Shown: piece by piece, positions 7,653 through 15,271 of the stretch | How the letters are laid out: every line of letters starts with the position of its first letter | Numbering within the stretch: position 1 is the first letter of the stretch | From: Rhodococcus sp. 14-1411-2a | GTDB lineage: Bacteria; Actinomycetota; Actinomycetes; Mycobacteriales; Mycobacteriaceae | DNA: 64,000 nucleotides | NCBI RefSeq assembly: GCF_002259485.1 | Contig: NZ_NPGA01000014.1 | Coordinates: 310,001-374,000 of the forward strand | Direction of reading: 5' to 3' | Position numbers and translations under genes: made by a program | Notes under the pieces: generated by a model | Databases searched by the model: none | What the model was told of the DNA's origin: nothing | What the model saw: the letters and a program-made list of their open reading frames with translations, nothing else

Positions 7653-8964
7653 CGTTCCACCAAGGCCGCAGGGGGACGTCGGCCTGTCCCTTCGGTCCGA
7701 GTTTGACGGCCAGAACTTGGTGCAGCTGAACCACATTGCGCTCGAAGCCCAGACGAGACCCGGCCATGTACAGGCCCCAGACGCGGGCTGTTCCCTCACC
7801 GGCTTCGGCCACACAGGCGTCCCAGTTCTCGACGAGGTTCCGGCACCAGCCGGCCAGCGTCAGGGCGTAGTGCTCGCGCAGGTTCTCCTCGTGCCTAACC
7901 TCGAGTCCGACGTCCTGGATCTCGGTGATGATGCGGCCCGAGCCGGTGAGTTCGCCGTCGGGGAAGACGTACCGGTCGATGAAGCTGCCGGCCTTGGCGT
8001 GCGCGCGATTGTCCGGCCGGGTGATCGAGTGGTTGAGCAGCCGGCCGCCGTCGCGCAGCTTTGACTGGATGAACGTGAAGTACGACGGGTAGTTGTGCAC
8101 GCCGATGTGCTCGGTCAGTCCGATGGATGAGATGGCGTCGAAGTTGGTCTCGGGGACGTCGCGATAGTCCGAGAAGCGCACCTCGGCCAACTCTGACAGG
8201 CCCTCGTCGGCAATGGCCTGCTGTGCCCACGACGCCTGCTCCTGGGAGAGCGTCACACCGATCACCTTCACTCCGCGGCGGGCGGCGTAGCGCACCATCG
8301 AGCCCCAACCGCAGCCGATGTCGAGCAGGCGATCACCCGGTTGCAGGCCGAGCTTGTCGAACACCAAGCGATACTTGTTCTCCTGTGCGGCTTCCAGCGA
8401 CTGATCGGCGCTCTCGAACGCCGCGCAGGTGTACGTCATGGAGGGGCCGAGTACCTTCTCGTAGAAGGCATTGGACACGTCGTAGTGATGGTGGATCGCT
8501 TCGGCATCGCGAGTCTTGGAGTGACGCAGACCTTCTGCGATGCGACGCCACCTCGGGATTGCTTCCTGGGGTGGGGGAGCGATGGGCCGCAACACATCCC
8601 AGCCGAGCGAACGGGCAATCGATGTCAGTGTCATCGCAGAGGGGCGACGAAAGTGCAGCTCGTCGCCCATCAGCGCCAGCAGCTCGTAGGGGTCGCCCGG
8701 ATGGACTCCCGTTGCTTCGAGATCGCCCGAGACGTACGCGCGCGCCATGCCGAGATCGCCGGGAGCGGTTGCGAGATAGGTGGTTCCGCGGGGGCTCTTG
8801 AGGTTGAGGCCGATTCTCGCGTCCTCGGGTCCTGCGGTGCTGCCGTCGTAGGCGGTGAAGCGCAGTGGGATGTTGCCGTCGGAGATCAGTTCGAGAATCT
8901 CGGAGATCTTGAGCTTCTGGGCACCGTTCACCGTGCGATTGCCGGAGTCCTTGAACGTCGTCAT
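7648..8964 (-). CDS. tmsB: SAM-dependent fatty-acyl methyltransferase (tuberculostearic acid synthesis)
   Basis: 438-residue member of the cyclopropane-fatty-acyl-phospholipid synthase family. It transfers a methyl group from S-adenosylmethionine to the double bond of a phospholipid-bound oleoyl chain, giving a 10-methylene intermediate. The SAM-binding motif LLDIGCGWGSMVRYAA is at about residue 209, after the family marker HHHYDVSNAFYEKVLGPSMTYT; SIGLTEHIGVHNY follows. The gene overlaps the upstream FAD oxidoreductase by ATGA. That pairing is the hallmark of the BfaB/BfaA (TmsB/TmsA) system, and the synteny (Rv3720/Rv3719 in M. tuberculosis) agrees. A generic cyclopropane synthase is the alternative. 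Confidence 0.82.
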   Translation of the reverse strand: MTTFKDSGNRTVNGAQKLKISEILELISDGNIPLRFTAYDGSTAGPEDARIGLNLKSPRGTTYLATAPGDLGMARAYVSGDLEATGVHPGDPYELLALMGDELHFRRPSAMTLTSIARSLGWDVLRPIAPPPQEAIPRWRRIAEGLRHSKTRDAEAIHHHYDVSNAFYEKVLGPSMTYTCAAFESADQSLEAAQENKYRLVFDKLGLQPGDRLLDIGCGWGSMVRYAARRGVKVIGVTLSQEQASWAQQAIADEGLSELAEVRFSDYRDVPETNFDAISSIGLTEHIGVHNYPSYFTFIQSKLRDGGRLLNHSITRPDNRAHAKAGSFIDRYVFPDGELTGSGRIITEIQDVGLEVRHEENLREHYALTLAGWCRNLVENWDACVAEAGEGTARVWGLYMAGSRLGFERNVVQLHQVLAVKLGPKGQADVPLRPWWNG

Positions 8965-10406
8965 CTGCGTTGCACCGCCTTCGAGTACAAATCCAACAAT
9001 CGGGATTCGGGATCGTATTTCTTCTTCAACACTTCGTATCGATCGCCGCCGTACAGAACGGCGAATTCATGTTCGGTGTAATAAGCGTCCGAGTACAGCG
9101 ATTTATGCCCGTCGAACTCGGTGACCTTCTTCTCGATGGCGCGGTTCGCGGCACCCTCTGGTTCGCCTGCAACGATCGGGACCGAAGACCAGAAGCCGAT
9201 GTTGACGTAGGTGCGTTTCGGTTCGAGTGGATACAGCGGCCACGGCCTGGCCGGATTCGCGCCCGGTGCTGCGGGCTCACGAAGACGCAACGGGCACAAC
9301 CACAACGGCTCGATCGGGATGTTGTCGAGGAACCACGCCACGAAGCCTGCGGTGTGCTCGATCGGAACCTCGACATCCTGCACGACGCGTTCGCGCGGCG
9401 GATTTCCTTTGCGTTTCTCGAGTCGGTCGCCGATGTCGTACTTACGATCGAGGCCGATCAGTTTCCAGTAGAAGCTACTGCGCCGGTACTTGCGCGGCCA
9501 GAACCGTCGGATTCTCGGGTTCTGTGTTCCGAACGCTCGGGAGCACCAGAACCAATCGGTGTCCCAGCGCCACAGGTAGTCGTGAATGGTGAGGCGGTCG
9601 GTCTTGGGTGTATCCGACGCGTGCTGGATCGATCGGTAGAAGATGTCGGCACCGGTGTAGTCGCTGACCGGTCCCGGTTCGTCGGTCTGGACGCCGAGGG
9701 TGAGGTAGCTTTCGTCGGCGCTGAACACCACACCGTCGAGGTACTGGACCTCGATGCCGTCGTACTCGCGCTCGTCGACGACGCGGTCCATCGTGGACTG
9801 CAAGGTGTCGAGATCGTGAAATCGCAGGTGGCGCAACGCGACATACGGCAACACGGGTTCGAGCTGGATCTTCAGCCGAGTGGAGTAGCCGAGGGTTCCG
9901 TACGAGTTGGGAAAGCCCCAGTAGAGATCCGCGTGTTCGCCCTCCGGTGTTGCGGTGACGATCTCGCCGCTGCCGGTGAGGACATCGATCTCGAGCACCG
10001 ATTCGTGGGGGAGTCCGCTACGAAACGACGTGGACTCGATGCCGAGTCCGGTGACGGCTCCGCCGAGGGTGATCGTCTTGAGCTGCGGGACGACGAGGGG
10101 TGCCAGGCCGTAGGGAAGCGTCGCGTCGACCAGGTCCTCGTAGGTGCACATTCCGGCGACATCTGCTGTGCGCGAGGCGGGATCGACGGTGATGACCTTG
10201 CTCAGGCCCGACACGTCGAGCCCCGGTGTGGTGGTGGTCGTCCTGGCCCGGAACAGGTTGGACGTCTTCTTCGCCAGACGCACCGTCGCATCGGCGGGAA
10301 TTGCGCGATAGCTGCGAAGCAGCTGCTCGACACCCGACCGGTGCGCTGCGTAACCGCTCTCCCTCGGTTCTGGCCGTCGTCCGAGAAGAGCATTCACTGA
10401 AGCCAC
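8961..10406 (-). CDS. tmsA: FAD-dependent 10-methylene-fatty-acid reductase
   Basis: 481-residue flavoprotein with an N-terminal PCMH-type FAD-binding domain: the segment from VITVDPASRTADV through LGGAVTGLGIESTSFRSG (about residues 75-135) holds the FAD pyrophosphate contact region, and PNSYGTLGYSTRL follows. It resembles DprE1/24-dehydrocholesterol-reductase-type enzymes. Working after TmsB, it would reduce the 10-methylene group to the 10-methyl branch of tuberculostearic acid. Overlap of 4 bases with tmsB implies translational coupling. A separate TmsC is not evident nearby. Confidence 0.82.
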   Translation of the reverse strand: MASVNALLGRRPEPRESGYAAHRSGVEQLLRSYRAIPADATVRLAKKTSNLFRARTTTTTPGLDVSGLSKVITVDPASRTADVAGMCTYEDLVDATLPYGLAPLVVPQLKTITLGGAVTGLGIESTSFRSGLPHESVLEIDVLTGSGEIVTATPEGEHADLYWGFPNSYGTLGYSTRLKIQLEPVLPYVALRHLRFHDLDTLQSTMDRVVDEREYDGIEVQYLDGVVFSADESYLTLGVQTDEPGPVSDYTGADIFYRSIQHASDTPKTDRLTIHDYLWRWDTDWFWCSRAFGTQNPRIRRFWPRKYRRSSFYWKLIGLDRKYDIGDRLEKRKGNPPRERVVQDVEVPIEHTAGFVAWFLDNIPIEPLWLCPLRLREPAAPGANPARPWPLYPLEPKRTYVNIGFWSSVPIVAGEPEGAANRAIEKKVTEFDGHKSLYSDAYYTEHEFAVLYGGDRYEVLKKKYDPESRLLDLYSKAVQRR

Positions 10407-10559
10407 ACTCAGACGCTATATCTCGTACCGCGTGGTATCCACCGGCATCGGCGTCCGACCGGTGAAACTTCACGCAACTGTTGCCGAATCTCCGCGGAGA
10501 ATCGGAGTAAATCGGACAAATGGTTGCGTCATGCATGTGTTTTGCGGGATGAGATTTAT

Positions 10560-10581
10560 GTGTGTGAAGCACATCACACAC
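10560..10581. promoter_or_regulatory. Perfect Crp/GlxR-type operator
   Basis: GTGTGTGA-AGCACA-TCACACAC: 8-bp perfect arms that contain the consensus TGTGA-N6-TCACA without mismatch. Its centre (10570.5) is 93 bases before the GTG of the SRPBCC gene. If CAGTAT at 10619-10624 is the -10 element, the centre is near -61, the usual class I activator position. The matching regulator gene, crp, lies at 57221-57895. Confidence 0.65.
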
Positions 10582-10663
10582 CGTCCGGCGGGATGCCTGC
10601 CGCGCGTGCGCGGCGAGGCAGTATGGACGCACATCCCGTTCGCTATCGAAGGAGAACGTTTCC

Positions 10664-11098
10664 GTGGCTCAGGTCAGTGCATCCAGTTCCGCCACCATCG
10701 CCACCACACCGGATCGAGTGCTCGCTGCGCTCGCCGACTACGAGACGGTGCGCCCACGCATCCTCCCCGAGCAGTACCGCGACTACGAGGTGGTCCAGGG
10801 CGGGCAAGGAGACGGAACCGTGGCCACGTGGACCCTGCAGGCCACCGAGAAGCGAGTGCGCAACGTCGCCGCGACCGTCACCGTCGCCGGATCGATTATC
10901 ACCGAACGCGACGCCAATTCCTCCATGGTCACCACGTGGTCGGTCGCACCGGACGGCGCGGGCACCACGGTCACCACGACGACGGAATGGAAGGGCGCAG
11001 GCGGCATCGGCGGATTCTTCGAGAAGACCTTCGCACCGCTGGGACTGAAGAAGATCCAGGCCGTGACGCTGGAGAACCTGCGCCGCGAGTTGATCTAG
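10664..11098 (+). CDS. SRPBCC-family (polyketide cyclase-like) protein
   Basis: 144-residue START/Bet v1-like helix-grip protein that binds hydrophobic ligands in a deep cavity. Visible signature elements are the N-terminal strand and helix TPDRVLAALADYETVRPRILPEQY, the central strands WTLQATEKRVRNVAATV and the long C-terminal helix FAPLGLKKIQAVTLENLRREL. It starts at GTG 10664 behind AAGGAG. It corresponds by synteny to Rv3718c. A perfect Crp-type operator lies upstream. Its stop overlaps the stop of the convergent TetR gene by four bases. Ligand unknown. Confidence 0.85.
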   Translation: MAQVSASSSATIATTPDRVLAALADYETVRPRILPEQYRDYEVVQGGQGDGTVATWTLQATEKRVRNVAATVTVAGSIITERDANSSMVTTWSVAPDGAGTTVTTTTEWKGAGGIGGFFEKTFAPLGLKKIQAVTLENLRRELI

Positions 11099-11745
11099 GC
11101 CTGCTCGAAGTCGGGGGCCTCGATGAGCTCGAGTGTTCCGACGACCACGGTGCGCATCGACCACAGGAACATCCCGTCGGGTCCACGGTCGACCGTGTCG
11201 TAGGCCCCCGGCAGTGTGTCCAGGTCGGTGCGCGCCGCGATCGCGTCGTCGTACTCACGATCGCGTCGAGCAGAGTTGTAGACCATCTCGGCCAAGGCCA
11301 GCGCATGCTCGCAGACGGTGATGACAGCCCACGTCGCCTGCTTCGGAGTGAGGTCGTATCGAGTTCGATAGCGCGTCTGCACCGAGTCGGCCATACGGAT
11401 GGCGTCGATCGAGCTGGGAGTCAGGCCGATCAGATACTCCGCGATACCCGGGTTGGAGTGAACCAGCTCGCGCATCGCGGACGCGAGGGCCAGCAACGCG
11501 TCGTGCATCGATTCGTCGCCACCGGGAAGCGGAGGCGACCACCTGCGCAGAATCTCCTCCGCCACGAGGGCCTTGAGTGAACAAAGATCGTCGATGTTGT
11601 TGTAGATCGCGACGATCGACACGCCCAGGCTTTCGGCCACCGACTTGACCGACACCTTCGGCAGCGTCAGCGCAATACCCGCCTCGGCCATGGTCTGAGG
11701 CGTCACCCGACGCTTGCGAGGGGAGGGGCTCGCAGGCTGATCCAT
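11095..11745 (-). CDS. TetR-family regulator
   Basis: 216-residue TetR protein. The helix-turn-helix occupies about residues 16-62, with VSVKSVAESLGVSIVAIYNN as the recognition part; the C-terminal domain looks like TetR_C. A basic N-terminal extension (SPSPRKRRVTPQ) precedes the DNA-binding domain. It is convergent with the SRPBCC gene (stops share CTAG) and divergent from the deaminase-like gene with a 63-bp gap, so the deaminase-like gene is the likeliest target beside itself. Ligand and operator not identified. Confidence 0.85.
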   Translation of the reverse strand: MDQPASPSPRKRRVTPQTMAEAGIALTLPKVSVKSVAESLGVSIVAIYNNIDDLCSLKALVAEEILRRWSPPLPGGDESMHDALLALASAMRELVHSNPGIAEYLIGLTPSSIDAIRMADSVQTRYRTRYDLTPKQATWAVITVCEHALALAEMVYNSARRDREYDDAIAARTDLDTLPGAYDTVDRGPDGMFLWSMRTVVVGTLELIEAPDFEQA

Positions 11746-11796
11746 TCCGCAAGACTACGTGCGCTCAGTACTGACAGATGTTCAGGCGCGGGGCTC

Positions 11797-11802
11797 TAGA
11801 AT
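11797..11802 (+). promoter_or_regulatory. -10 element for a probably leaderless transcript
   Basis: TAGAAT lies 6 bases before the GTG at 11809, the spacing expected if transcription starts at the start codon. No good -35 is present (CTGACA is 20 bp away) and no ribosome-binding site is visible before the GTG. Confidence 0.45.
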
Positions 11803-11808
11803 CGCATC

Positions 11809-12240
11809 GTGTCCTTCTCTTCTGCACTACCCGCGACCGACAGGGATCGGACGCTGGTCGAACTGGCCAGCCAGACAATCGATTCGTCGACGGATGCGGG
11901 ACCTGATGAGGACGGCATCCACACGATGGGTGCGGCGGTGAGAGTGGCGGACGGCCGAACCTTCGCCGGGGTGAATCTCTATCACTTCACCGGTGGCCCG
12001 TGCGCAGAGACAGTCGCGCTTGCCGCGGCTCGGGCGGCCGGTGCGACCGAGCCGACTCACCTCGTGGCGGTCGGCAACCACGGGCGCGGGGTGAAGAGTC
12101 CGTGCGGCAAGGATCGTCAGATCTTCGCCGACCTCTATCCCCTGATGCGGGTCATCATCGATTCGCCCGACGGCCTCGTCAGCGTTCTTGCCGGCGAACT
12201 GCTCCCCGCCGGATACGACCATCGCGCGGAGCAACGCTGA
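11809..12240 (+). CDS. Cytidine-deaminase-like protein with altered zinc site
   Basis: 143-residue protein of the cytidine/blasticidin-S deaminase fold, normally a zinc hydrolase converting cytosine-type rings to uracil-type. The first ligand and catalytic Glu are present in GGPCAETVAL (about residues 63-72), in the form seen in blasticidin-S deaminases. The second motif, usually PCGxCRQ, reads SPCGKDRQIF: the third zinc ligand Cys is replaced by Asp. Either Asp completes the zinc site or activity is changed. It is divergent from a TetR gene and probably leaderless. Role could be nucleoside salvage or detoxification of a deaminable compound. Confidence 0.75.
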   Translation: MSFSSALPATDRDRTLVELASQTIDSSTDAGPDEDGIHTMGAAVRVADGRTFAGVNLYHFTGGPCAETVALAAARAAGATEPTHLVAVGNHGRGVKSPCGKDRQIFADLYPLMRVIIDSPDGLVSVLAGELLPAGYDHRAEQR

Positions 12241-12288
12241 TCCTCGTTACCGAGGGCGAACCGTGCGGCATCGCCGGAAGGCACTGCG

Positions 12289-12354
12289 CTGAGTGTCCAC
12301 CATTCGTCACCGCAGGCGCGATCCCGTGTCTGCCGCGAAATTGTGGACACTCAG
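12289..12354. repeat. Long-loop inverted repeat in the deaminase-ybaB gap
   Basis: Perfect 12-bp arms CTGAGTGTCCAC (12289-12300) and GTGGACACTCAG (12343-12354) around 42 bases. The loop shows further short complementary blocks. It resembles a short mobile palindromic (REP-like) sequence or a terminator of the deaminase-like gene. Only this copy was noticed in the window. Confidence 0.5.
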
Positions 12355-12446
12355 GTCGGTAGGTCGATTCGACGCGCAGTGAATCACAGCGATCCAAGGT
12401 GCGGCTACGCTGGTGTTCGCTTCGACCCACGCGAGAGGACGACACA

Positions 12447-12782
12447 GTGCAACCCGGTGAACAGCCCGACATGGCATCGATCCTGCAGCAGGCCCAGCAG
12501 ATGCAGCAGCAGCTGATGGCGGCGCAGGCCGAGATCGCGGAAACCGAAGTGACCGGCCAGGCGGGCGGTGGCCTCGTGGTCGCCACCGTCAAGGGAACCG
12601 GTGAGGTGGTCGGACTGACCATCGACCCCAAGGTCGTAGACCCGAGCGACGTCGAGACTCTGCAGGACCTGGTGATCGGCGCGATCGCCGATGCGTCTCG
12701 CGCGGCTCAGGCCGTCGCGAGCGAGAAGATGGGCCCCCTCGCTGGTGGTCTCGGAGGCATGCCCGGCCTTCCCGGGTTCTGA
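12447..12782 (+). CDS. ybaB: YbaB/EbfC-family nucleoid-associated protein
   Basis: 111-residue DNA-binding protein. It has the family order: Gln-rich N-terminal helix [17 protein letters not shown], the conserved beta-hairpin [20 protein letters not shown], and helix [20 protein letters not shown]. The C-terminus is Gly-rich ([15 protein letters not shown]). The GTG at 12447 is preferred, with GAGAGGA 8-9 bases upstream. It is 3 bp from recR, the near-universal arrangement of these genes; it probably assists chromosome organisation or recombination repair. Confidence 0.93.
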   Translation: MQPGEQPDMASILQQAQQMQQQLMAAQAEIAETEVTGQAGGGLVVATVKGTGEVVGLTIDPKVVDPSDVETLQDLVIGAIADASRAAQAVASEKMGPLAGGLGGMPGLPGF

Positions 12783-12785
12783 GCG

Positions 12786-13394
12786 GTGTACGAAGGTCCC
12801 GTACAGGATCTGATCGACGAACTCGGCAAGTTTCCCGGAGTCGGTCCGAAGAGCGCTCAGCGCATAGCTTTTCACCTCCTGGGCGTCGAACCTCCCGAGG
12901 TGGATCGGCTCATGCGCGCGCTGCAGCGCATTCGCGACGGTGTGCAGTTCTGCATCGTCTGCGGCACGGTCTCGGACAAGGAACTATGTCGAATCTGCGC
13001 GGACTCACGTCGTGACAGATCGATGATCTGCGTCGTCGAAGAGCCCAAAGATGTCCAGGCCGTGGAACGTACACGAGAGTTCAAGGGCCGCTACCACGTA
13101 CTCGGCGGAGCGCTCGACCCACTGAACGGAGTGGGGCCGGATCAGCTCCGAATCCGAGAGTTGTTGACCCGCGTCGGAACCCAGGACGACGGCGTCGACG
13201 TCACCGAAGTCATCATCGCCACCGACCCCAACACCGAGGGCGAAGCCACTGCCACGTATCTGGTCCGCATGATGCGTGACTTCCCCGGCCTGGCCATCAC
13301 TCGCCTCGCCTCTGGCCTGCCCATGGGCGGAGACCTCGAATTCGCTGATGAGTTGACGTTGGGGCGCGCGTTGACGGGGCGTCGGCGCATGTAG
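12786..13394 (+). CDS. recR: Recombination mediator RecR
   Basis: 202-residue RecR, which with RecO (and RecF) loads RecA on gapped single-stranded DNA. All domains are present: N-terminal helix-hairpin-helix [18 protein letters not shown], the Cys4 zinc finger [16 protein letters not shown] (about residues 56-71), and the Toprim domain with [14 protein letters not shown] and [15 protein letters not shown]. Starts with GTG 3 bp after ybaB, so the two form one transcript. A palindromic element follows its stop. Confidence 0.97.
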   Translation: MYEGPVQDLIDELGKFPGVGPKSAQRIAFHLLGVEPPEVDRLMRALQRIRDGVQFCIVCGTVSDKELCRICADSRRDRSMICVVEEPKDVQAVERTREFKGRYHVLGGALDPLNGVGPDQLRIRELLTRVGTQDDGVDVTEVIIATDPNTEGEATATYLVRMMRDFPGLAITRLASGLPMGGDLEFADELTLGRALTGRRRM

Positions 13395-13450
13395 AGCGGC
13401 TTCGCCGCACGTGCACGAAACCTCGTAGCAGGGGTCGAGTTTCCACTCAC
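13395..13450. repeat. Dispersed palindromic element, copy 2 (reverse orientation), after recR
   Basis: A short hairpin GCGGC-TTC-GCCGC (13396-13408) is followed by GTGCACGAAACCTCGTAGC, a short loop, then GTCGAGTTTCCACTCAC. The complement of this arrangement matches copy 4 at 48125, where the long hairpin comes first and the GCGGC/GCCGC hairpin second. It lies directly behind the recR stop and is the likely end of the ybaB-recR transcript. Confidence 0.6.
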
Positions 13451-13520
13451 GACCCGGAGTTGTGCACACCCTGTGGATAGATTCTGACGTGGGCGCTGGA
13501 GACCGGCCATCCTGAGGTCC

Positions 13521-14528
13521 ATGAGGACAAGACCAGCGGGTACCTGGCAGCGATTATTGGACGAGCAGCACGGAATCATCACCACGAAACAGATGCATGC
13601 TTTCGGCGTCAACAAGGATTCGATCAACCACTACGTGGAAACCGGGCAGTGGCTGAGAGTGTTTCGTGGAGTCGTCTCGGTGACCAATGGGCCGCTGACT
13701 CGTGAGATGCAATTATCTGCAGCGCTGCTGTACGCAGGGCGGGGAGCGTTGCTCGGTCACACCACCGCCGCGGAGGAATGGGGGTGGGTTCGGCCTGCGG
13801 CAGGCCCGGTTCACGTCACCGTTCCGTACGGATGCTCGGCCACCAGCAAGCCGCCGACGATGAGGCACGCCAAGCAGAACTTCACCTCGGAAAGCAACGA
13901 ACAAATCCATCCCGGGGTAGTGGTCCACCGTTCCCGAGCCATGGGACACATCGGTGTCGAGACGAATCCGGCTCGAACGAGCACCGTCGATACGGTCCTC
14001 GATCTCGTTGTCGCAGAGCCGACGTCGAGGCAAGCGACGACCACATTGGTCTCGGCGATGTCTTCGGGTGGCGTGAACGTCGCAGCCATGACGAGCAAGG
14101 TCGAAGTCCGGCGACCGATGCGCTACCTCAAACCGATTTTGCACACGCTGGCTCTCATGCGCGACGGAGTCCATTCTGCACTCGAACACCGTTATGTACT
14201 CGACGTCGAGCAGGCACACGGTCTGCCGGTCGGGCAGCGGCAGGCCCCGGTATTCGTTGACGGCCGACAGCTTTTCGAGGACATTCGCTATCAGATCTGC
14301 GACCTCATCGTCAGGCTGGACGGCCAGGCCTTCCACTCTGCCAAGCAGCGGCGATTTCGCGATCGCAGGCGTGACAATGCCGCGGAGCTGAGGAACCTGC
14401 CGCGGTTGATGTACGGCTGGCGCGAAGTGACCGACGACCCGTGCGGTGTGTACCGCGAGGTCCGCGAGGTGCTGGTCAGAGAGGGTTGGGACGACGCGTC
14501 GTACCCGTGCGAACGTTGCGCCTTGTGA
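13521..14528 (+). CDS. AbiEi-like N-terminal domain with Vsr/DUF559-like C-terminal domain
   Basis: 335-residue protein. The first ~70 residues (LLDEQHGIITTKQMHAFGVNKDSINHYV then WLRVFRGVV) match the winged-helix domain of AbiEi-type antitoxin-like proteins. The last ~100 residues (DLIVRLDGQAFHSAKQRRFRDRRRDN, then LPRLMYGWREV) match the Vsr-like PD-(D/E)XK-type fold of DUF559 proteins, with Asp/Asp-Gly where the metal site should be. Such proteins are common in Rhodococcus and Mycobacterium, often annotated as type IV toxin-antitoxin or restriction-like. No AbiEii partner is next to it. A nuclease or DNA-binding role is plausible but unproven. Element copies flank it on both sides. Confidence 0.7.
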   Translation: MRTRPAGTWQRLLDEQHGIITTKQMHAFGVNKDSINHYVETGQWLRVFRGVVSVTNGPLTREMQLSAALLYAGRGALLGHTTAAEEWGWVRPAAGPVHVTVPYGCSATSKPPTMRHAKQNFTSESNEQIHPGVVVHRSRAMGHIGVETNPARTSTVDTVLDLVVAEPTSRQATTTLVSAMSSGGVNVAAMTSKVEVRRPMRYLKPILHTLALMRDGVHSALEHRYVLDVEQAHGLPVGQRQAPVFVDGRQLFEDIRYQICDLIVRLDGQAFHSAKQRRFRDRRRDNAAELRNLPRLMYGWREVTDDPCGVYREVREVLVREGWDDASYPCERCAL

Positions 14529-14578
14529 GTGGAAATTCGTAGCGGGCTACGAGTTTTCATTCACGTACGGCGCAGCCG
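14525..14578. repeat. Dispersed palindromic element, copy 3, between convergent genes
   Basis: Arms 14525-14543 (GTGAGTGGAAATTCGTAGC) and 14546-14564 (GCTACGAGTTTTCATTCAC) with a GG loop and a few mismatches, followed by the small hairpin CGGC-GCA-GCCG (14568-14578). It begins in the last codon of the AbiEi-like gene and overlaps the gatD stop, so it contributes coding sequence to both 3' ends. Confidence 0.65.
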
Positions 14579-15271
14579 CTCTTTACGTAACTGCGCAACC
14601 TCGGCAAGCTCGAGGGGAGCGAGAGTGGTGCCCAATGCCCGCTCCAACAAGTAGTCCGCCAATTCCGGGTTCCGGGCGAGTACCGGGCCGTGCATGTACG
14701 TGCCGATCACAGAACCCTGCACGACGCCTTCGCGTCCGTCGCCGACACCGTTGCCGACACCGTGGGTGACCTTGGCCAACGGCGACGCATCCAGGCCGAG
14801 AGTCGTTCCGCCGCGGTGGTTCTCGAAACCGGTGAGCTTCTGAGTGAGTCCTTCGAGCGCGGGTTCGGTGACGACTTCACCGATCGAACGCGTCGCCTGC
14901 GGTGCGGTGGTGACGTCGAAGAGCGAGATGCCGTCGACGCGTTCGCCTGCGGAGGTCTCGTACCAGTGGCCGAGGACCTGGATCGCGGCGCAGATGGCCA
15001 GCACGGGCGCTCCGCGAGCAGCGGCGTTCTGTAGTCCGGGGTATCGGGTGAGGTGACGCGTCGCCAGGCGCTGCGCCGAATCCTCGGCTCCACCAAGGGT
15101 GTATACGTCGAGTGAATCGGGAACCGGATCGCTGAGGGTGATCTGCACGACCTCGGCGTCGATGTCTCGCATCCGAAGCCGCTGCCGCAGAATGAGCGCG
15201 TTGCCGTTGTCGCCATAGGTGCCCATCACGTCGGGCAGGACCAGACCGATGCGGACGGTGGACTCAGACAT
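14561..15271 (-). CDS. gatD: Lipid II isoglutaminyl synthase, glutaminase subunit GatD
   Basis: 236-residue class I glutamine amidotransferase. With MurT it amidates the D-Glu of peptidoglycan stem peptides to D-isoglutamine on lipid II at the inner face of the membrane. The nucleophile is Cys94 in LAICAAIQVLG and the catalytic His is about residue 194 in TYMHGPVLARNPELAD, matching the numbering of characterised GatD proteins. It overlaps the upstream murT by 8 bases on the same strand. A very confident call by domain, partner and order (Rv3713 in M. tuberculosis). Confidence 0.94.
   Translation of the reverse strand: MSESTVRIGLVLPDVMGTYGDNGNALILRQRLRMRDIDAEVVQITLSDPVPDSLDVYTLGGAEDSAQRLATRHLTRYPGLQNAAARGAPVLAICAAIQVLGHWYETSAGERVDGISLFDVTTAPQATRSIGEVVTEPALEGLTQKLTGFENHRGGTTLGLDASPLAKVTHGVGNGVGDGREGVVQGSVIGTYMHGPVLARNPELADYLLERALGTTLAPLELAEVAQLRKERLRRT

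Noticed and set aside
8970..10400. A 476-codon plus-strand frame opposite tmsA
   Set aside because: Antisense shadow; tmsA carries the FAD motifs and couples to tmsB.
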